Positions 15,110 through 24,171 of a stretch of 35,721 nt of DNA are shown here, one piece after another. The notes under the pieces are model-generated. The model ran no database searches, was not told the origin of the DNA, and saw only the letters and a program-made list of their open reading frames with translations. A program made the position numbers and the translations under genes. Source of the DNA: Acidobacteriota bacterium (GTDB lineage: Bacteria; Acidobacteriota; Terriglobia; Bryobacterales; Bryobacteraceae); contig VFZW01000019.1 in assembly GCA_016871055.1 (NCBI GenBank), forward strand, positions 1 through 35,721, given 5' to 3'. Position 1 is the first letter of the stretch; each line of letters opens with the position of its first letter.

Positions 15110-17128
15110 TTAGTACGTCGACGGATCGCCCGCAAGATCCCACTTGTGTTGCGGCTTGACGCCGTCAAACTCGCTCTTGGTAATCTTCTCACCACTCACC
15201 CTCGGCATGCGAGCGGTAAACGGGAAGAAAGGAATCGTCGGCGGTTTCGGGGGCGCCCCGGTGGCTGCGGCGTTCGAGTTCCAATCGTCGCGGTAACCCG
15301 TCAGATTCTGCCCGCCGGTGCCAAGTTGAAGGCCTTGATTCGTCGCCCGGTCCTTGATTTTCTGCAGCCGCGCCGCGACATTGCGCGCGTCGTCAACCGC
15401 CGACTTCGCCGCGTTCATGGCGCTTCGCGCGCCGCGTACCGCGGTGCCGATAGGGCCATCGATCTTGCCCAGCGTGTTGTCCATGATCAACTGCCACACC
15501 GGCATGAACGTGTTCCGGAAGTTGAGCGCGAGAATCCAAGGGAATACCCCGAGATAGGCTTCGTAAGCCAGCGCGTTGGCCGTCTGGCACTGCTGCCGCA
15601 TCCCTTCGAGTTTGTCGACGCATTCGCCCATCGTCAGCTCCAGCGCGACGTTGAGGCGCCGCAGCACTTCGCTGTTCAACTCGTTGAGGCCATCGTCAAG
15701 CAGCGCCTGGCCGGGCTGAATATTAGCCCCCTGCAAATTGACGCCGAAGTCCTTGATCTGCCGCAGAAAGTCGATTTTATCCATCACGATCTGCACCAAC
15801 CGATCGAGCATTCGCTTGCGGGCGGCTTCGTAGACTTGATCTTCATCAATGGGAGCAACGGCGGGCCGGTCCATCAAAATCTTGTAGAGTTCGCGCAGGA
15901 ACTCGTTGTTCACCGTCGTAACTTCGACGATTACGGTTTCGACAAACCCGGGCAGGTTGTCCACACCCAGGCCCGCTTTGAAGCCGTTCTTGACGAGTTC
16001 AGCCAGTTCTTTCGGCGGCGCGGGCGGCTGGCCTGCCGCGGTCATCGGAGGCGGCGTGATCTGAAACGCCTGCTCCAGATACGGTTGCCCCGGCGCGGGA
16101 GGTGTGTCCGGATCGGGTTCAAGGAAGTCTCGAATCTCACCGGCGGTGTTTTCGATGCGTTGCCGGATGCGATTGAATTCTTCCATCGCGTTATCGAGAA
16201 ATTCGATTCCCGTTCCGCCGCCGTCATCCGGCGTTGACCCGGGAGGAGGCGGCGGCGGGTTGTACCAGAGATAGAACGCCGGCGTGATGGGCCCTTGCAA
16301 CGCGGCGACGGTGTAGCGCCGTACGGTTTTGTCGATCGACTTTTCGAGATCCATCGCCATTCGGACGTAGAAGTGGAGATAGACGTCCATCGGCTTGAAG
16401 GCAAAGCCGGTGACAAAGTTCAAGATGTCGCCGATGATTGGCGGCAGCGCGGGATCCAAGACGGGAATCTTGCCGAGCAGTCCGCTCGTCGGATCGTTCT
16501 TCGGCGGCTCTAGCAACTTGGCGAGAAACGCGCGGTAGTTCGCGCGGGCCTGCGCGAGATCGAGACCGCACTTGTGCATGTCCTTGTAGGTGAAGCTGGC
16601 GGTGTTGATCGGCGTCACGGCATTTGTAACCGCCTGTCCGAACGCATTGACGTCGGAGGCTTTTGGCGCTTGCGAACCGCCGCCGGAACCAAGCATGTCG
16701 GACGCCATGTCGACCATCGCGCCCAGCCCGCCCTTGGTCTTCTCCAGAGCGTCGAGTACCGACTGGCAACCGGTCATCTGCGACGCCAGCAGCACCGCTT
16801 CGCGGTGCAGCGCGGCGCGGTATTGAAACGCGCGCAGCTTCGCGCCCGGCGGGAAACTGACGCCAGAGACGTCGTTGTACGGCGTGTGGTGAAAGTTCTT
16901 CGACGTGTCCAAATGAATGTGGTTGATATGGACGAATTCAATCGTTGCGCCGGAGTCGATCGGCCGGCGATCTTCGGGCGCCTGCGCGCCTGCAAGACTT
17001 TGTTCCACCTGGCCGAGATTTTCGCCTTTGTAGAACTTCAGTTCCGCGTTTGCGGAGGGCCCGCCCGGCAGATTGCCGCCGAGGGCGCCGCTGACCGCAT
17101 CCATCGCTCCAGATACTGCGCCTAGCAT
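15110..17128 (-). CDS. Unrecognised 672-aa protein between T6SS LysM-PGB protein 1 and vgrG2; candidate T6SS cargo or accessory protein
   Basis: Long minus-strand ORF co-oriented with the T6SS cluster with 9-nt upstream and 39-nt downstream gaps; N-term MLGAVSGAMDAVSGALGGNLPGG; His cluster HINHIHLDTSKNFHH; Pro-rich YNPPPPPPGSTPDDGGG; no family I recognise. Confidence 0.75.
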   Translation of the reverse strand: MLGAVSGAMDAVSGALGGNLPGGPSANAELKFYKGENLGQVEQSLAGAQAPEDRRPIDSGATIEFVHINHIHLDTSKNFHHTPYNDVSGVSFPPGAKLRAFQYRAALHREAVLLASQMTGCQSVLDALEKTKGGLGAMVDMASDMLGSGGGSQAPKASDVNAFGQAVTNAVTPINTASFTYKDMHKCGLDLAQARANYRAFLAKLLEPPKNDPTSGLLGKIPVLDPALPPIIGDILNFVTGFAFKPMDVYLHFYVRMAMDLEKSIDKTVRRYTVAALQGPITPAFYLWYNPPPPPPGSTPDDGGGTGIEFLDNAMEEFNRIRQRIENTAGEIRDFLEPDPDTPPAPGQPYLEQAFQITPPPMTAAGQPPAPPKELAELVKNGFKAGLGVDNLPGFVETVIVEVTTVNNEFLRELYKILMDRPAVAPIDEDQVYEAARKRMLDRLVQIVMDKIDFLRQIKDFGVNLQGANIQPGQALLDDGLNELNSEVLRRLNVALELTMGECVDKLEGMRQQCQTANALAYEAYLGVFPWILALNFRNTFMPVWQLIMDNTLGKIDGPIGTAVRGARSAMNAAKSAVDDARNVAARLQKIKDRATNQGLQLGTGGQNLTGYRDDWNSNAAATGAPPKPPTIPFFPFTARMPRVSGEKITKSEFDGVKPQHKWDLAGDPSTY

Positions 17129-17137
17129 GTTGTTCTC

Positions 17138-17779
17138 CTACGTGTGCAACGCTTCGATCTTGCTCTTGGTCGCGCCGTCGACCTCACCGGTTTCCTTCAG
17201 CCCGTTTTCACCCTGGAACTGCGTGACCGCCTGCGAGAACGTTTCGGAAAGTTCGTTGCTGTCGTCGCCGCAGTGATAGCCGAGGTTATTCAGACGCTGC
17301 TTTTGGCCGCTGACCGTGTCGACGGGGTTCAAGTGGCCGACGTTGACCGGATACTCTTCCTTGCCGCCCTGCAGGATGATCTTGCCGCCTTTGGAGTTCG
17401 GCGGGATGAAGTGTTCCAGGTTCCCGTCGCCGTCGGTTGTGCCGTTTATACTCTTATCGTCGAGAATCAGTGTGTACTTCTCGTTGGCCCGCGGTTCGCC
17501 GAGCAGTTTCAACTGCATCTTGAGCTTCGCCGGTACGCCCTTTCGCTTGAAGGTATGGCGCGTATCGGTGCCCCCGGAGTAGTCCTTCACGCGAACGGCG
17601 GGAACGGTGACTTCGTCGCCGGGGTTGAGAATGTTCGGATTCTTGCGCTTACCCTTTAGCTCGGCATTCTCGCCGTGATTCCAAACAGTTTCCCAGAAGT
17701 GGCCGGCTTCGTGGGCGATGCTGGGGATGCTGTCGCCCAGGCCGACTGTGTGAACATATTCTTCGTGCGCAACTGGCAT
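17138..17779 (-). CDS. LysM / beta-sandwich / peptidoglycan-binding_1 protein 1, downstream of vgrG1
   Basis: YVHTVGLGDSIPSIAHEAGHFWETVWNHGENAELKGKRKNPNILNPGDEVTVP (LysM) ... NPVDTVSGQKQRLNNLGYHCGDDSNELSETFSQAVTQFQGENGLKETGEVDGATKSKIEALHT (PG_binding_1). Confidence 0.85.
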   Translation of the reverse strand: MPVAHEEYVHTVGLGDSIPSIAHEAGHFWETVWNHGENAELKGKRKNPNILNPGDEVTVPAVRVKDYSGGTDTRHTFKRKGVPAKLKMQLKLLGEPRANEKYTLILDDKSINGTTDGDGNLEHFIPPNSKGGKIILQGGKEEYPVNVGHLNPVDTVSGQKQRLNNLGYHCGDDSNELSETFSQAVTQFQGENGLKETGEVDGATKSKIEALHT

Positions 17780-17791
17780 GTGATTCTCCTT

Positions 17792-20299
17792 CTATTGCGA
17801 GATTGCGTCCTGATCAAGATTGGGCCACCGGATCTTGCAGTTACCCGCGTCAATCTTGTCGATGCGAATGAGGCCGTCTTTGTTGGTCGACTTGGTGGCC
17901 TTCTTTCCATTCGGCAGGGTGATCTCGCACGTCTCGCCGACAACCGGCGCACCTGACTCGTCTTTGAGTTCGACCTCAATGTAATGTTTCTTGTCTTTAT
18001 TCTCTTCCGACTTCGGATCGTGCGAGTTCGCCTCGGCGGCCGCCTTATCCGCCGGATTTTCGGTGGGCTTGGTTTCTTCCGGCTTCAACGCCTCGACCGG
18101 AGCCACCGGGACGTTCAAGACCACGCCTTCCAATGCGGGAGCCGAAGATGCCGCTCCGCCGGAGTTAATCAAAACAGTAGGACCGCTGATCTGAACCCCG
18201 CCTGCGTTGACGCAGACAAAACTACCGCCGGATTTGATCGTAACGCCCCCGGCTGACTCAATGACGACCGATGCTGTTCCTTTTATTCCGACGGTGCTGG
18301 GCGCATCGACAAGCACGTTCGAACCCAATGAGAGAAGCGCCAGTTCGCCTTGAGCGCGCACCAACACGTTACCTTTGGAAACGAAAGCGGCGTCGCCTTG
18401 CGCACTCATCGAATAATCGCTGCCCGTTTGATGGGAGGACCACCCGCTAACGTCAACGCTTTGGTTACCTTCGATCTTCATTTTCGAATTCGCGCCGACG
18501 TACTGATTGAAATCCACGCCAACGTTTGCGAAGTACGAATTCTTGCACCGGAAGTGTAGATCCTTCTCGCCATGGAAAAGAATGTACTCGTGCCCGATCT
18601 TGTCCTCAAATCGGATCTCGTTGAGATTTTGCGCGCCCGCCTTTGGCGTCGACCGGCTCTTGATTCCGCTCCAAGTTTTGTTCGCCGGCAGTTCATGCGG
18701 CGGCATTTCGTGCGCGTTGTACACGCTGTTGAGGATAATCGGTTGATCCGGATCGCCCTCTTCAAACGCCACGATCACTTCCTGGCCGATGCGCGGAATG
18801 TGGATCATGCCCCAGTTGTTGCCCGCCCATGCCGTGCCGACGCGGATCCAACACGAACTCTGATCGTTGTGTTTGCCTTCGCGGTCCCAGAAGAACTGTA
18901 CCTTCACACGTCCGTATTTGTCGGTGAAAATCTCTTCGCCCGCGGGCCCGGTGACGACCGCCACCTGCGTGCCGTGAATCGACGGCCGCGCCGTCACACG
19001 CGACGGCGCGAACTGCAGTTCGAATGGAATGCAGTTGAATATCAGCTCGGGCGCGGGAACGGCGTCTTCCGCGCCGGAACTGCGATAGCTTTCCGGCTGT
19101 GCGATCGAATAGCCGTAAGACTTTTTTCCAACAACGCCGCCAGAACTGTATCTTTCCGGCAAGCCACCATCGGCCCAAGCTAATGCGGCCTTTTTTCCAA
19201 CAACGCCGCCAGAACTGTATCTTTCCGGCTGTGCGATCGAATAGTTGACCTTCGTAATTACGTAGGTATCGTCGTCGCTGGGGTGGCGCTTGAGATCGAA
19301 CTTATACCCCGGGCATATGTTCATGTAGTGCGTGTGCGCCGTGATCGTGATCATCCGGATCGCTTCCTGATTCGCCCGGATCTCGACCGTACGCTGGTTG
19401 TCGTCGCTGATCTTCTGAATTTCCGCGGGCCGTTCGCCACCCCCGGGGCTGATGCCGTCGAAGCGTTGCGCATAGGCGCCCGGATAATCGTAGACCTCCA
19501 GTTCGTTGGCCCCGCCCACGCGCAGTTTGTGCTCTTCCTCGCCGATCGGCAAGGTTTCGCGCACTTCGGTTTGCGCCTCGAAGTTCGAGCCCGGCTTTTC
19601 GAAGCTGTGATCCCACAACGTGACCTTGCCGGTACGCATCTCCTGCGTCTTTTCCCACTGATGAATGCGCTCGTCCACATCGGTGTGGTTCCAAACCATG
19701 TCGAAGTGGAGTTGAGGCGTATAGGGAAGCTCTTCGTGGGTCTGCGGGGAGTCGGCGACAACCAGTTCGTGCCGATCCTCATAGTGGCGGAAGAAATAGA
19801 AAATGCCCTCTTCTTCCATCAGCCGCGACCCAAACGCAAAATCGGTCTCGCGGTACTGCACGCAGTAGTCGCGCGGTTCATAAGTTCCCGTTAGCTCGTA
19901 GACAACGTCGAGGCTCTCGAGCACTTTCTTCAAGATGTCGGGAATCGAGATCTGTTGAAAAATCCGGCTACGCGAAACGTTCGTCAGCAACCAAAACTTC
20001 GGAACCACTTCCATGCGGTACTGCGCATGCGTTTCCAACCGGTCCACACAGGAGAACGATTTGACAATGCCATGAAACCAACGGCTGTCGCCGCTGGCCA
20101 GCCGCGCTTCCACCGCCACCGGTTGCCCGATGATATCGGCGAACTTCGGAAGATTGTCGTTATAGGCGAAAGCGTCGATGTCGAACTGGTAGAGTTCCGA
20201 TATCGCCTCGGCGCCCACGAGAGTCTGGAATAGCAAGACGTCCTTGCCAAGCGGCGTGAAGAGCTCGAGGGTTCTGTTTTCCTGTGTGAATTTGGACAT
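17792..20299 (-). CDS. vgrG: VgrG1 (TssI) spike protein with C-terminal transthyretin/Ig-like extension
   Basis: LELFTPLGKDVLLFQTLVGAEAISELYQFDIDAFA...YEPRDYCVQYRETDFAFGSRLMEEEGIFYFFRH...GPAGEEIFTDKYGRVKVQFFWDREGKHNDQSSCWIRVGTAWAGNNWGMIHIPRIGQEVIVAFEEGDPDQPIILNSVYN. Confidence 0.95.
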   Translation of the reverse strand: MSKFTQENRTLELFTPLGKDVLLFQTLVGAEAISELYQFDIDAFAYNDNLPKFADIIGQPVAVEARLASGDSRWFHGIVKSFSCVDRLETHAQYRMEVVPKFWLLTNVSRSRIFQQISIPDILKKVLESLDVVYELTGTYEPRDYCVQYRETDFAFGSRLMEEEGIFYFFRHYEDRHELVVADSPQTHEELPYTPQLHFDMVWNHTDVDERIHQWEKTQEMRTGKVTLWDHSFEKPGSNFEAQTEVRETLPIGEEEHKLRVGGANELEVYDYPGAYAQRFDGISPGGGERPAEIQKISDDNQRTVEIRANQEAIRMITITAHTHYMNICPGYKFDLKRHPSDDDTYVITKVNYSIAQPERYSSGGVVGKKAALAWADGGLPERYSSGGVVGKKSYGYSIAQPESYRSSGAEDAVPAPELIFNCIPFELQFAPSRVTARPSIHGTQVAVVTGPAGEEIFTDKYGRVKVQFFWDREGKHNDQSSCWIRVGTAWAGNNWGMIHIPRIGQEVIVAFEEGDPDQPIILNSVYNAHEMPPHELPANKTWSGIKSRSTPKAGAQNLNEIRFEDKIGHEYILFHGEKDLHFRCKNSYFANVGVDFNQYVGANSKMKIEGNQSVDVSGWSSHQTGSDYSMSAQGDAAFVSKGNVLVRAQGELALLSLGSNVLVDAPSTVGIKGTASVVIESAGGVTIKSGGSFVCVNAGGVQISGPTVLINSGGAASSAPALEGVVLNVPVAPVEALKPEETKPTENPADKAAAEANSHDPKSEENKDKKHYIEVELKDESGAPVVGETCEITLPNGKKATKSTNKDGLIRIDKIDAGNCKIRWPNLDQDAISQ
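19121..19229. repeat. 40-bp exact direct repeat inside vgrG1 (copies 19121-19160 and 19190-19229)
   Basis: Both copies read cttttttccaacaacgccgccagaactgtatctttccggc; offset 69 bp keeps frame (RYSSGGVVGKK duplicated). Confidence 0.95.
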
Positions 20300-20357
20300 A
20301 CTGTGCCGTCTGGGGGTCTAATCTGTTAAGCGAAAACGGGCCGGAAAACACATCTCG

Positions 20358-20385
20358 CGGGGCGGGCCGATATCGGCCCGCCCCG
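20358..20385. terminator. Perfect 28-bp palindrome between clpV and vgrG1; possible terminator or attenuator
   Basis: CGGGGCGGGCCGATATCGGCCCGCCCCG equals its own reverse complement; on the minus strand it is followed by a short TTTT about 9 nt downstream, so a weak Rho-independent fit. Confidence 0.5.
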
Positions 20386-20395
20386 TGAAATGTTG

Positions 20396-23044
20396 TCAGG
20401 CGTAGTTGAAGTTGCCGTCTTCGCCGACCGTTACGGTGATCGACTCGGCGGTTTCCCCGCCGGCCATCATGGTCAGCAGCCGGTTGGAGATCTCCGGCAG
20501 CACTGTATTGGTCAGGATGTTGTCGACATTGCGGGCGCCGGACTCGACTTCGGTACAACGCGCGGCGATTTGCGAGAGCACATCGTCGCCGTAGACCAGC
20601 GACATCCCGTGATTCTGCTTCAGCCGCTTCTGGATCTTGCCCAGCTTCAAACGGATGATTTGTTTCAATGCTTCATCGCGCACCGGGTAGTACGGAATGA
20701 TGACCATGCGTCCAAGGAAGGCGGGCTTGAAGACCTTGTCGAGTTCGGGCTTGATCGTTTTCGCGATCGCCGCCGCGCTCGGCGCCGTCTCCGGATCGGC
20801 CGTCAGCTTCATGATCTGATCGGTCGACGCGTTGGTCGTCAGAATGATGATCGTGTTCTTGAAGTCGATCTCGCGGCCTTCGCCGTCCTCCATCCGGCCC
20901 TTATCGAAGACCTGGAAGAACAGCTCTAACACGTCCGGGTGAGCCTTCTCGACTTCGTCGAGCAGCACGACCGAATACGGCCGCCGGCGCACGGCTTCGG
21001 TCAACACGCCACCCTCGCCGTAGCCCACGTATCCGGGAGGCGAACCCTTCAGCGTCGAGACCGTATGCGCTTCCTGGAACTCGCTCATGTTGATGGTGAT
21101 GATGTTGCGCTCACCGCCGTAGAGCAGATCGGCCAGCGTGATCGCGGTCTCGGTTTTACCGACGCCGGACGGACCGACCAGCATGAACACGCCGATCGGC
21201 TTGTTCGGATCTTCCATCTTCGCTTTCGAAACCTTGATGCGCTGCGCGATGGTATCGAGTGCGTGATCCTGGCCGATGACGCGCTGCGTCAACTGTTCGG
21301 TCAGGTTGAGCATCGCCTCGATCTCGTCCTTCAGCATCTTGCCGACCGGAATGCCGGTCCACGAAGAGATGATTTCGCCCACCTGCTGCGCGTCGAGGCA
21401 GACGCCGACATAGGGATTTTCGCCCTGCAGCGTGGTCAGTTCGGTGTTCATCGCGTCGAGTTCGGCGCGCATCGGCCCGAGTTTCCCGGCGGCGTTGGCT
21501 TCCATCGCCGTGTCTTCCATCTTGCCACGCAACTCGCGGAGCTTGCCGACTAACTCGGACTCCTTCGCGAAACGGGCCTTCATCTCTTCGAGCGCCTTTT
21601 TCGACGATTCCTTCTCGGCCGCGATATCGGACAACCGCTTGTCATGCGCGCCGCCGGTGGCCTGTTCGCGGATGAGGGCCTTCTCCTGTACATCGAGGTC
21701 GTCCAGCCGCCGCTGCAAATCTTCAATCTGCGCGGGCGTGGAGTTCTGGCCCAACGCAAGCTTCGCGCATGCGGTATCGAGAACGCTTACCGCCTTATCG
21801 GGCAGTTGGCGTCCGGCGACGTAGCGGTGGGAGAGCTTGACGGCGGCGTCGAGGCCTTCGTCGAGAATCCGCACATTGTGGTGTTTTTCGAGCGCTCCGA
21901 CGATGCCCCTCAGCATGACAAGACAGGTTTCGACGGTCGGCTCTTCGACCTTGACCACTTGGAAACGGCGCGTCAACGCCGGATCTTTTTCAAAGTACTT
22001 CTTAAACTCGCTCCACGTGGTGGCCGCGATGGTGCGCAGTTCGCCGCGCGCCAAGGCCGGCTTCAACAGATTGGCCGCGTCGCTGCCGCCCGCCTGTCCG
22101 CCCGCGCCGATCATTGTGTGCGCTTCGTCGATGAAGAGGATGATCGGTTTGGCGCTCGACTTCACTTCTTCGATCAGACCCTTCAACCGGTTCTCAAATT
22201 CGCCCTTGATGCCCGCGCCCGCTTGCAGCAGCGCCATGTCGAGCGAGTGCATCTCGACATTTTTTAGCGGCGGCGGCACATCGCCCTGCGCGATACGCAG
22301 CGCGAGTCCTTCGACGACCGCGGTCTTTCCGACGCCCGGTTCGCCGGTGAGAATCGGATTGTTCTGCCGGCGGCGCAGCAGGATGTCGATCATCTGGCGG
22401 ATCTCGGTATCGCGGCCCAGCACGTTGTCAATCTTGCCGCGCCGCGCCTTGTCGGTAAGGTTTTCGGTGTAAGAGTCGAGATTCGGCCTCTTGCCCGCTC
22501 CGGCTTTCGCCGGAGCGCCGGGCGCGCCGGGTGCGCCCGCCGTACCGGCGGCGGCCAGAGGAGCCGTTTCCTCGGTGGAGTTCTGCGTGATAACGAGGAA
22601 GTCCTTCTTCAGTCCCTCGGCATTGATCTTCTGCAGTTCCTTCGAGAACTCTCGGACTTGGCGCGCGAGGTCTTCGTTGGTCAGCAGCGCGATGATCGCG
22701 TAGCCGCTGCGGATCTGCCCCGCGCCGAATTCGATCGAGCCGATAGTCCAGGCTTCGGTCAGCATTTTCAGCACGCTTTCGCTGATGGCGGGTGTGCGGG
22801 CGTTGCCGCGCTTGACCTTATCGAGACTGCGGTCGACCTCCTGCGTCAGCCGCAACGGGTCGATACCGAAGTGGCTCACGATATAGGCCAGATCGTTGTC
22901 CGATCCATCCATCAACATGCGAAGGAAGTGCTCGATTTCGATGTTGTAATTCGTTCGCGACAGGCACAGCTTGGCGCCTTCTTCCAGCGCCACACGGGTA
23001 CTCGTGTTCAGCTTGCCAATCAGCGATTTAAGATTCACGCTCAT
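20396..23044 (-). CDS. tssH: T6SS AAA+ ATPase ClpV/TssH
   Basis: Two AAA modules: GEPGVGKTAVVEGLALRIAQGDVPPPL, GPSGVGKTETAITLADLLYGGERNIITINMSEFQEAHTVSTLKGSPPGYVGYGEGGVLTEAVRRRPYSVVLLDEVEKAHPDV; location in T6SS cluster. Confidence 0.95.
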   Translation of the reverse strand: MSVNLKSLIGKLNTSTRVALEEGAKLCLSRTNYNIEIEHFLRMLMDGSDNDLAYIVSHFGIDPLRLTQEVDRSLDKVKRGNARTPAISESVLKMLTEAWTIGSIEFGAGQIRSGYAIIALLTNEDLARQVREFSKELQKINAEGLKKDFLVITQNSTEETAPLAAAGTAGAPGAPGAPAKAGAGKRPNLDSYTENLTDKARRGKIDNVLGRDTEIRQMIDILLRRRQNNPILTGEPGVGKTAVVEGLALRIAQGDVPPPLKNVEMHSLDMALLQAGAGIKGEFENRLKGLIEEVKSSAKPIILFIDEAHTMIGAGGQAGGSDAANLLKPALARGELRTIAATTWSEFKKYFEKDPALTRRFQVVKVEEPTVETCLVMLRGIVGALEKHHNVRILDEGLDAAVKLSHRYVAGRQLPDKAVSVLDTACAKLALGQNSTPAQIEDLQRRLDDLDVQEKALIREQATGGAHDKRLSDIAAEKESSKKALEEMKARFAKESELVGKLRELRGKMEDTAMEANAAGKLGPMRAELDAMNTELTTLQGENPYVGVCLDAQQVGEIISSWTGIPVGKMLKDEIEAMLNLTEQLTQRVIGQDHALDTIAQRIKVSKAKMEDPNKPIGVFMLVGPSGVGKTETAITLADLLYGGERNIITINMSEFQEAHTVSTLKGSPPGYVGYGEGGVLTEAVRRRPYSVVLLDEVEKAHPDVLELFFQVFDKGRMEDGEGREIDFKNTIIILTTNASTDQIMKLTADPETAPSAAAIAKTIKPELDKVFKPAFLGRMVIIPYYPVRDEALKQIIRLKLGKIQKRLKQNHGMSLVYGDDVLSQIAARCTEVESGARNVDNILTNTVLPEISNRLLTMMAGGETAESITVTVGEDGNFNYA

Positions 23045-23073
23045 GGGATTACCTTCCGGTTAGAGTATAGCGA

Positions 23074-24171
23074 TTAAAAACGAAGAACGGTCTCAAAGGC
23101 GTCGGCCGTGCGCGGTTGGGTCTTCACCCACGTCGTCCAACCCAGTTGTAATTCATCCAGCATGGGGCCGGCCACCGGCGGCGGAGCTTGCGGTCTGCCG
23201 GTATGGCAGACAGGGACTTCCGCGGCGGCCAGTATCAACTGCACTTCAAAATCCATCGATGGTCCCGCGTAGAAGCGGGCCAAGTCCTTTAAGGGCCGGT
23301 TCGCGGTGCCGTCGGGCAAAAAGTCGCGGTACTGCTGTAAGTTCAGCGGGCCGATCACGAGCCGGACCGCCGACTGCTGATCGTAGACCTCGTCGCCGAC
23401 AATGGCGCCGACGCCCATTTGTTCGGAGATATCGTCGGCCGATCCGAACACGCACAACGAATCGTCGTTCAAGGGGTACCACGCGCCGATGAACTGTTCG
23501 ACTTCACACGGTACGTCGAAGTAGTCGGAAATCAGATTCGCAAGCCCGCAGGCCGGCCTTGTCCGATCGCTGAGGAGCCCAGCGTAGAAGATTAGCGCAT
23601 CGTCGGGGACTTCCATGCGCCCGCGCAGGCCGGGCGTTCCCATCCCGGTCAGGTCGAGCAGCGTGTGGGAGAACCGGTCGCGATCGCCACGCTCGTAGGC
23701 GATCTGAAAGCGGTACTTCTCCCAAGCCTGGTAGAAAAGGGAAATCGCGCGGTGGTTGAAGAGATCTAAAAACGCACCGGGTGTCGTATCCCGCTGGCGC
23801 AACCGCTCCCGAAGATACTCGGTGTAGTAGTTGGGGAGCATTCCCTGAGGGCCTGTGAGTCCCATGAAATTCACCCACATCGACGCGCGACCGTCTTCGT
23901 CGAAGGTCAGACGCTGGATTTCGCTGGCAGGAAAGGAAAGCTGCTGATTGACCTTGAATTGAACAATCTCGCGGCCGGGAGGCGAGAAGCGGCCGACCGG
24001 ATCGCGATCGGGCGCCAAGCGTTCCAGCAGCCGAACGGCTTGGAAGAATTCGAAGGTGAACGGCTCCTCTTCCATCCGGCCACGCATATAGGCGTGGCCC
24101 GGCGGGGGAAGCGCGATTCGCGTTTGCGGAGAAGCTACACCAGTATCTGGCGTCCCGCTCTCGGGGCCCAT
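23074..24171 (-). CDS. tssG: T6SS baseplate protein TssG
   Basis: FTFEFFQAVRLLERLAPDRDPVGRFSPPGREIVQFKVNQQLSFPASEIQRL...MGLTGPQGMLPNYYTEYLRERLRQRDTTPGAFLDLFNHRAISLFYQAWEKYRF. Confidence 0.95.
   Translation of the reverse strand: MGPESGTPDTGVASPQTRIALPPPGHAYMRGRMEEEPFTFEFFQAVRLLERLAPDRDPVGRFSPPGREIVQFKVNQQLSFPASEIQRLTFDEDGRASMWVNFMGLTGPQGMLPNYYTEYLRERLRQRDTTPGAFLDLFNHRAISLFYQAWEKYRFQIAYERGDRDRFSHTLLDLTGMGTPGLRGRMEVPDDALIFYAGLLSDRTRPACGLANLISDYFDVPCEVEQFIGAWYPLNDDSLCVFGSADDISEQMGVGAIVGDEVYDQQSAVRLVIGPLNLQQYRDFLPDGTANRPLKDLARFYAGPSMDFEVQLILAAAEVPVCHTGRPQAPPPVAGPMLDELQLGWTTWVKTQPRTADAFETVLRF

Noticed and set aside
14297-16237. 646-aa plus-strand ORF overlapping vgrG2 and the 672-aa gene
   Set aside because: Its first third is antisense to clear VgrG sequence; no recognisable domain; minus strand fits the operon.
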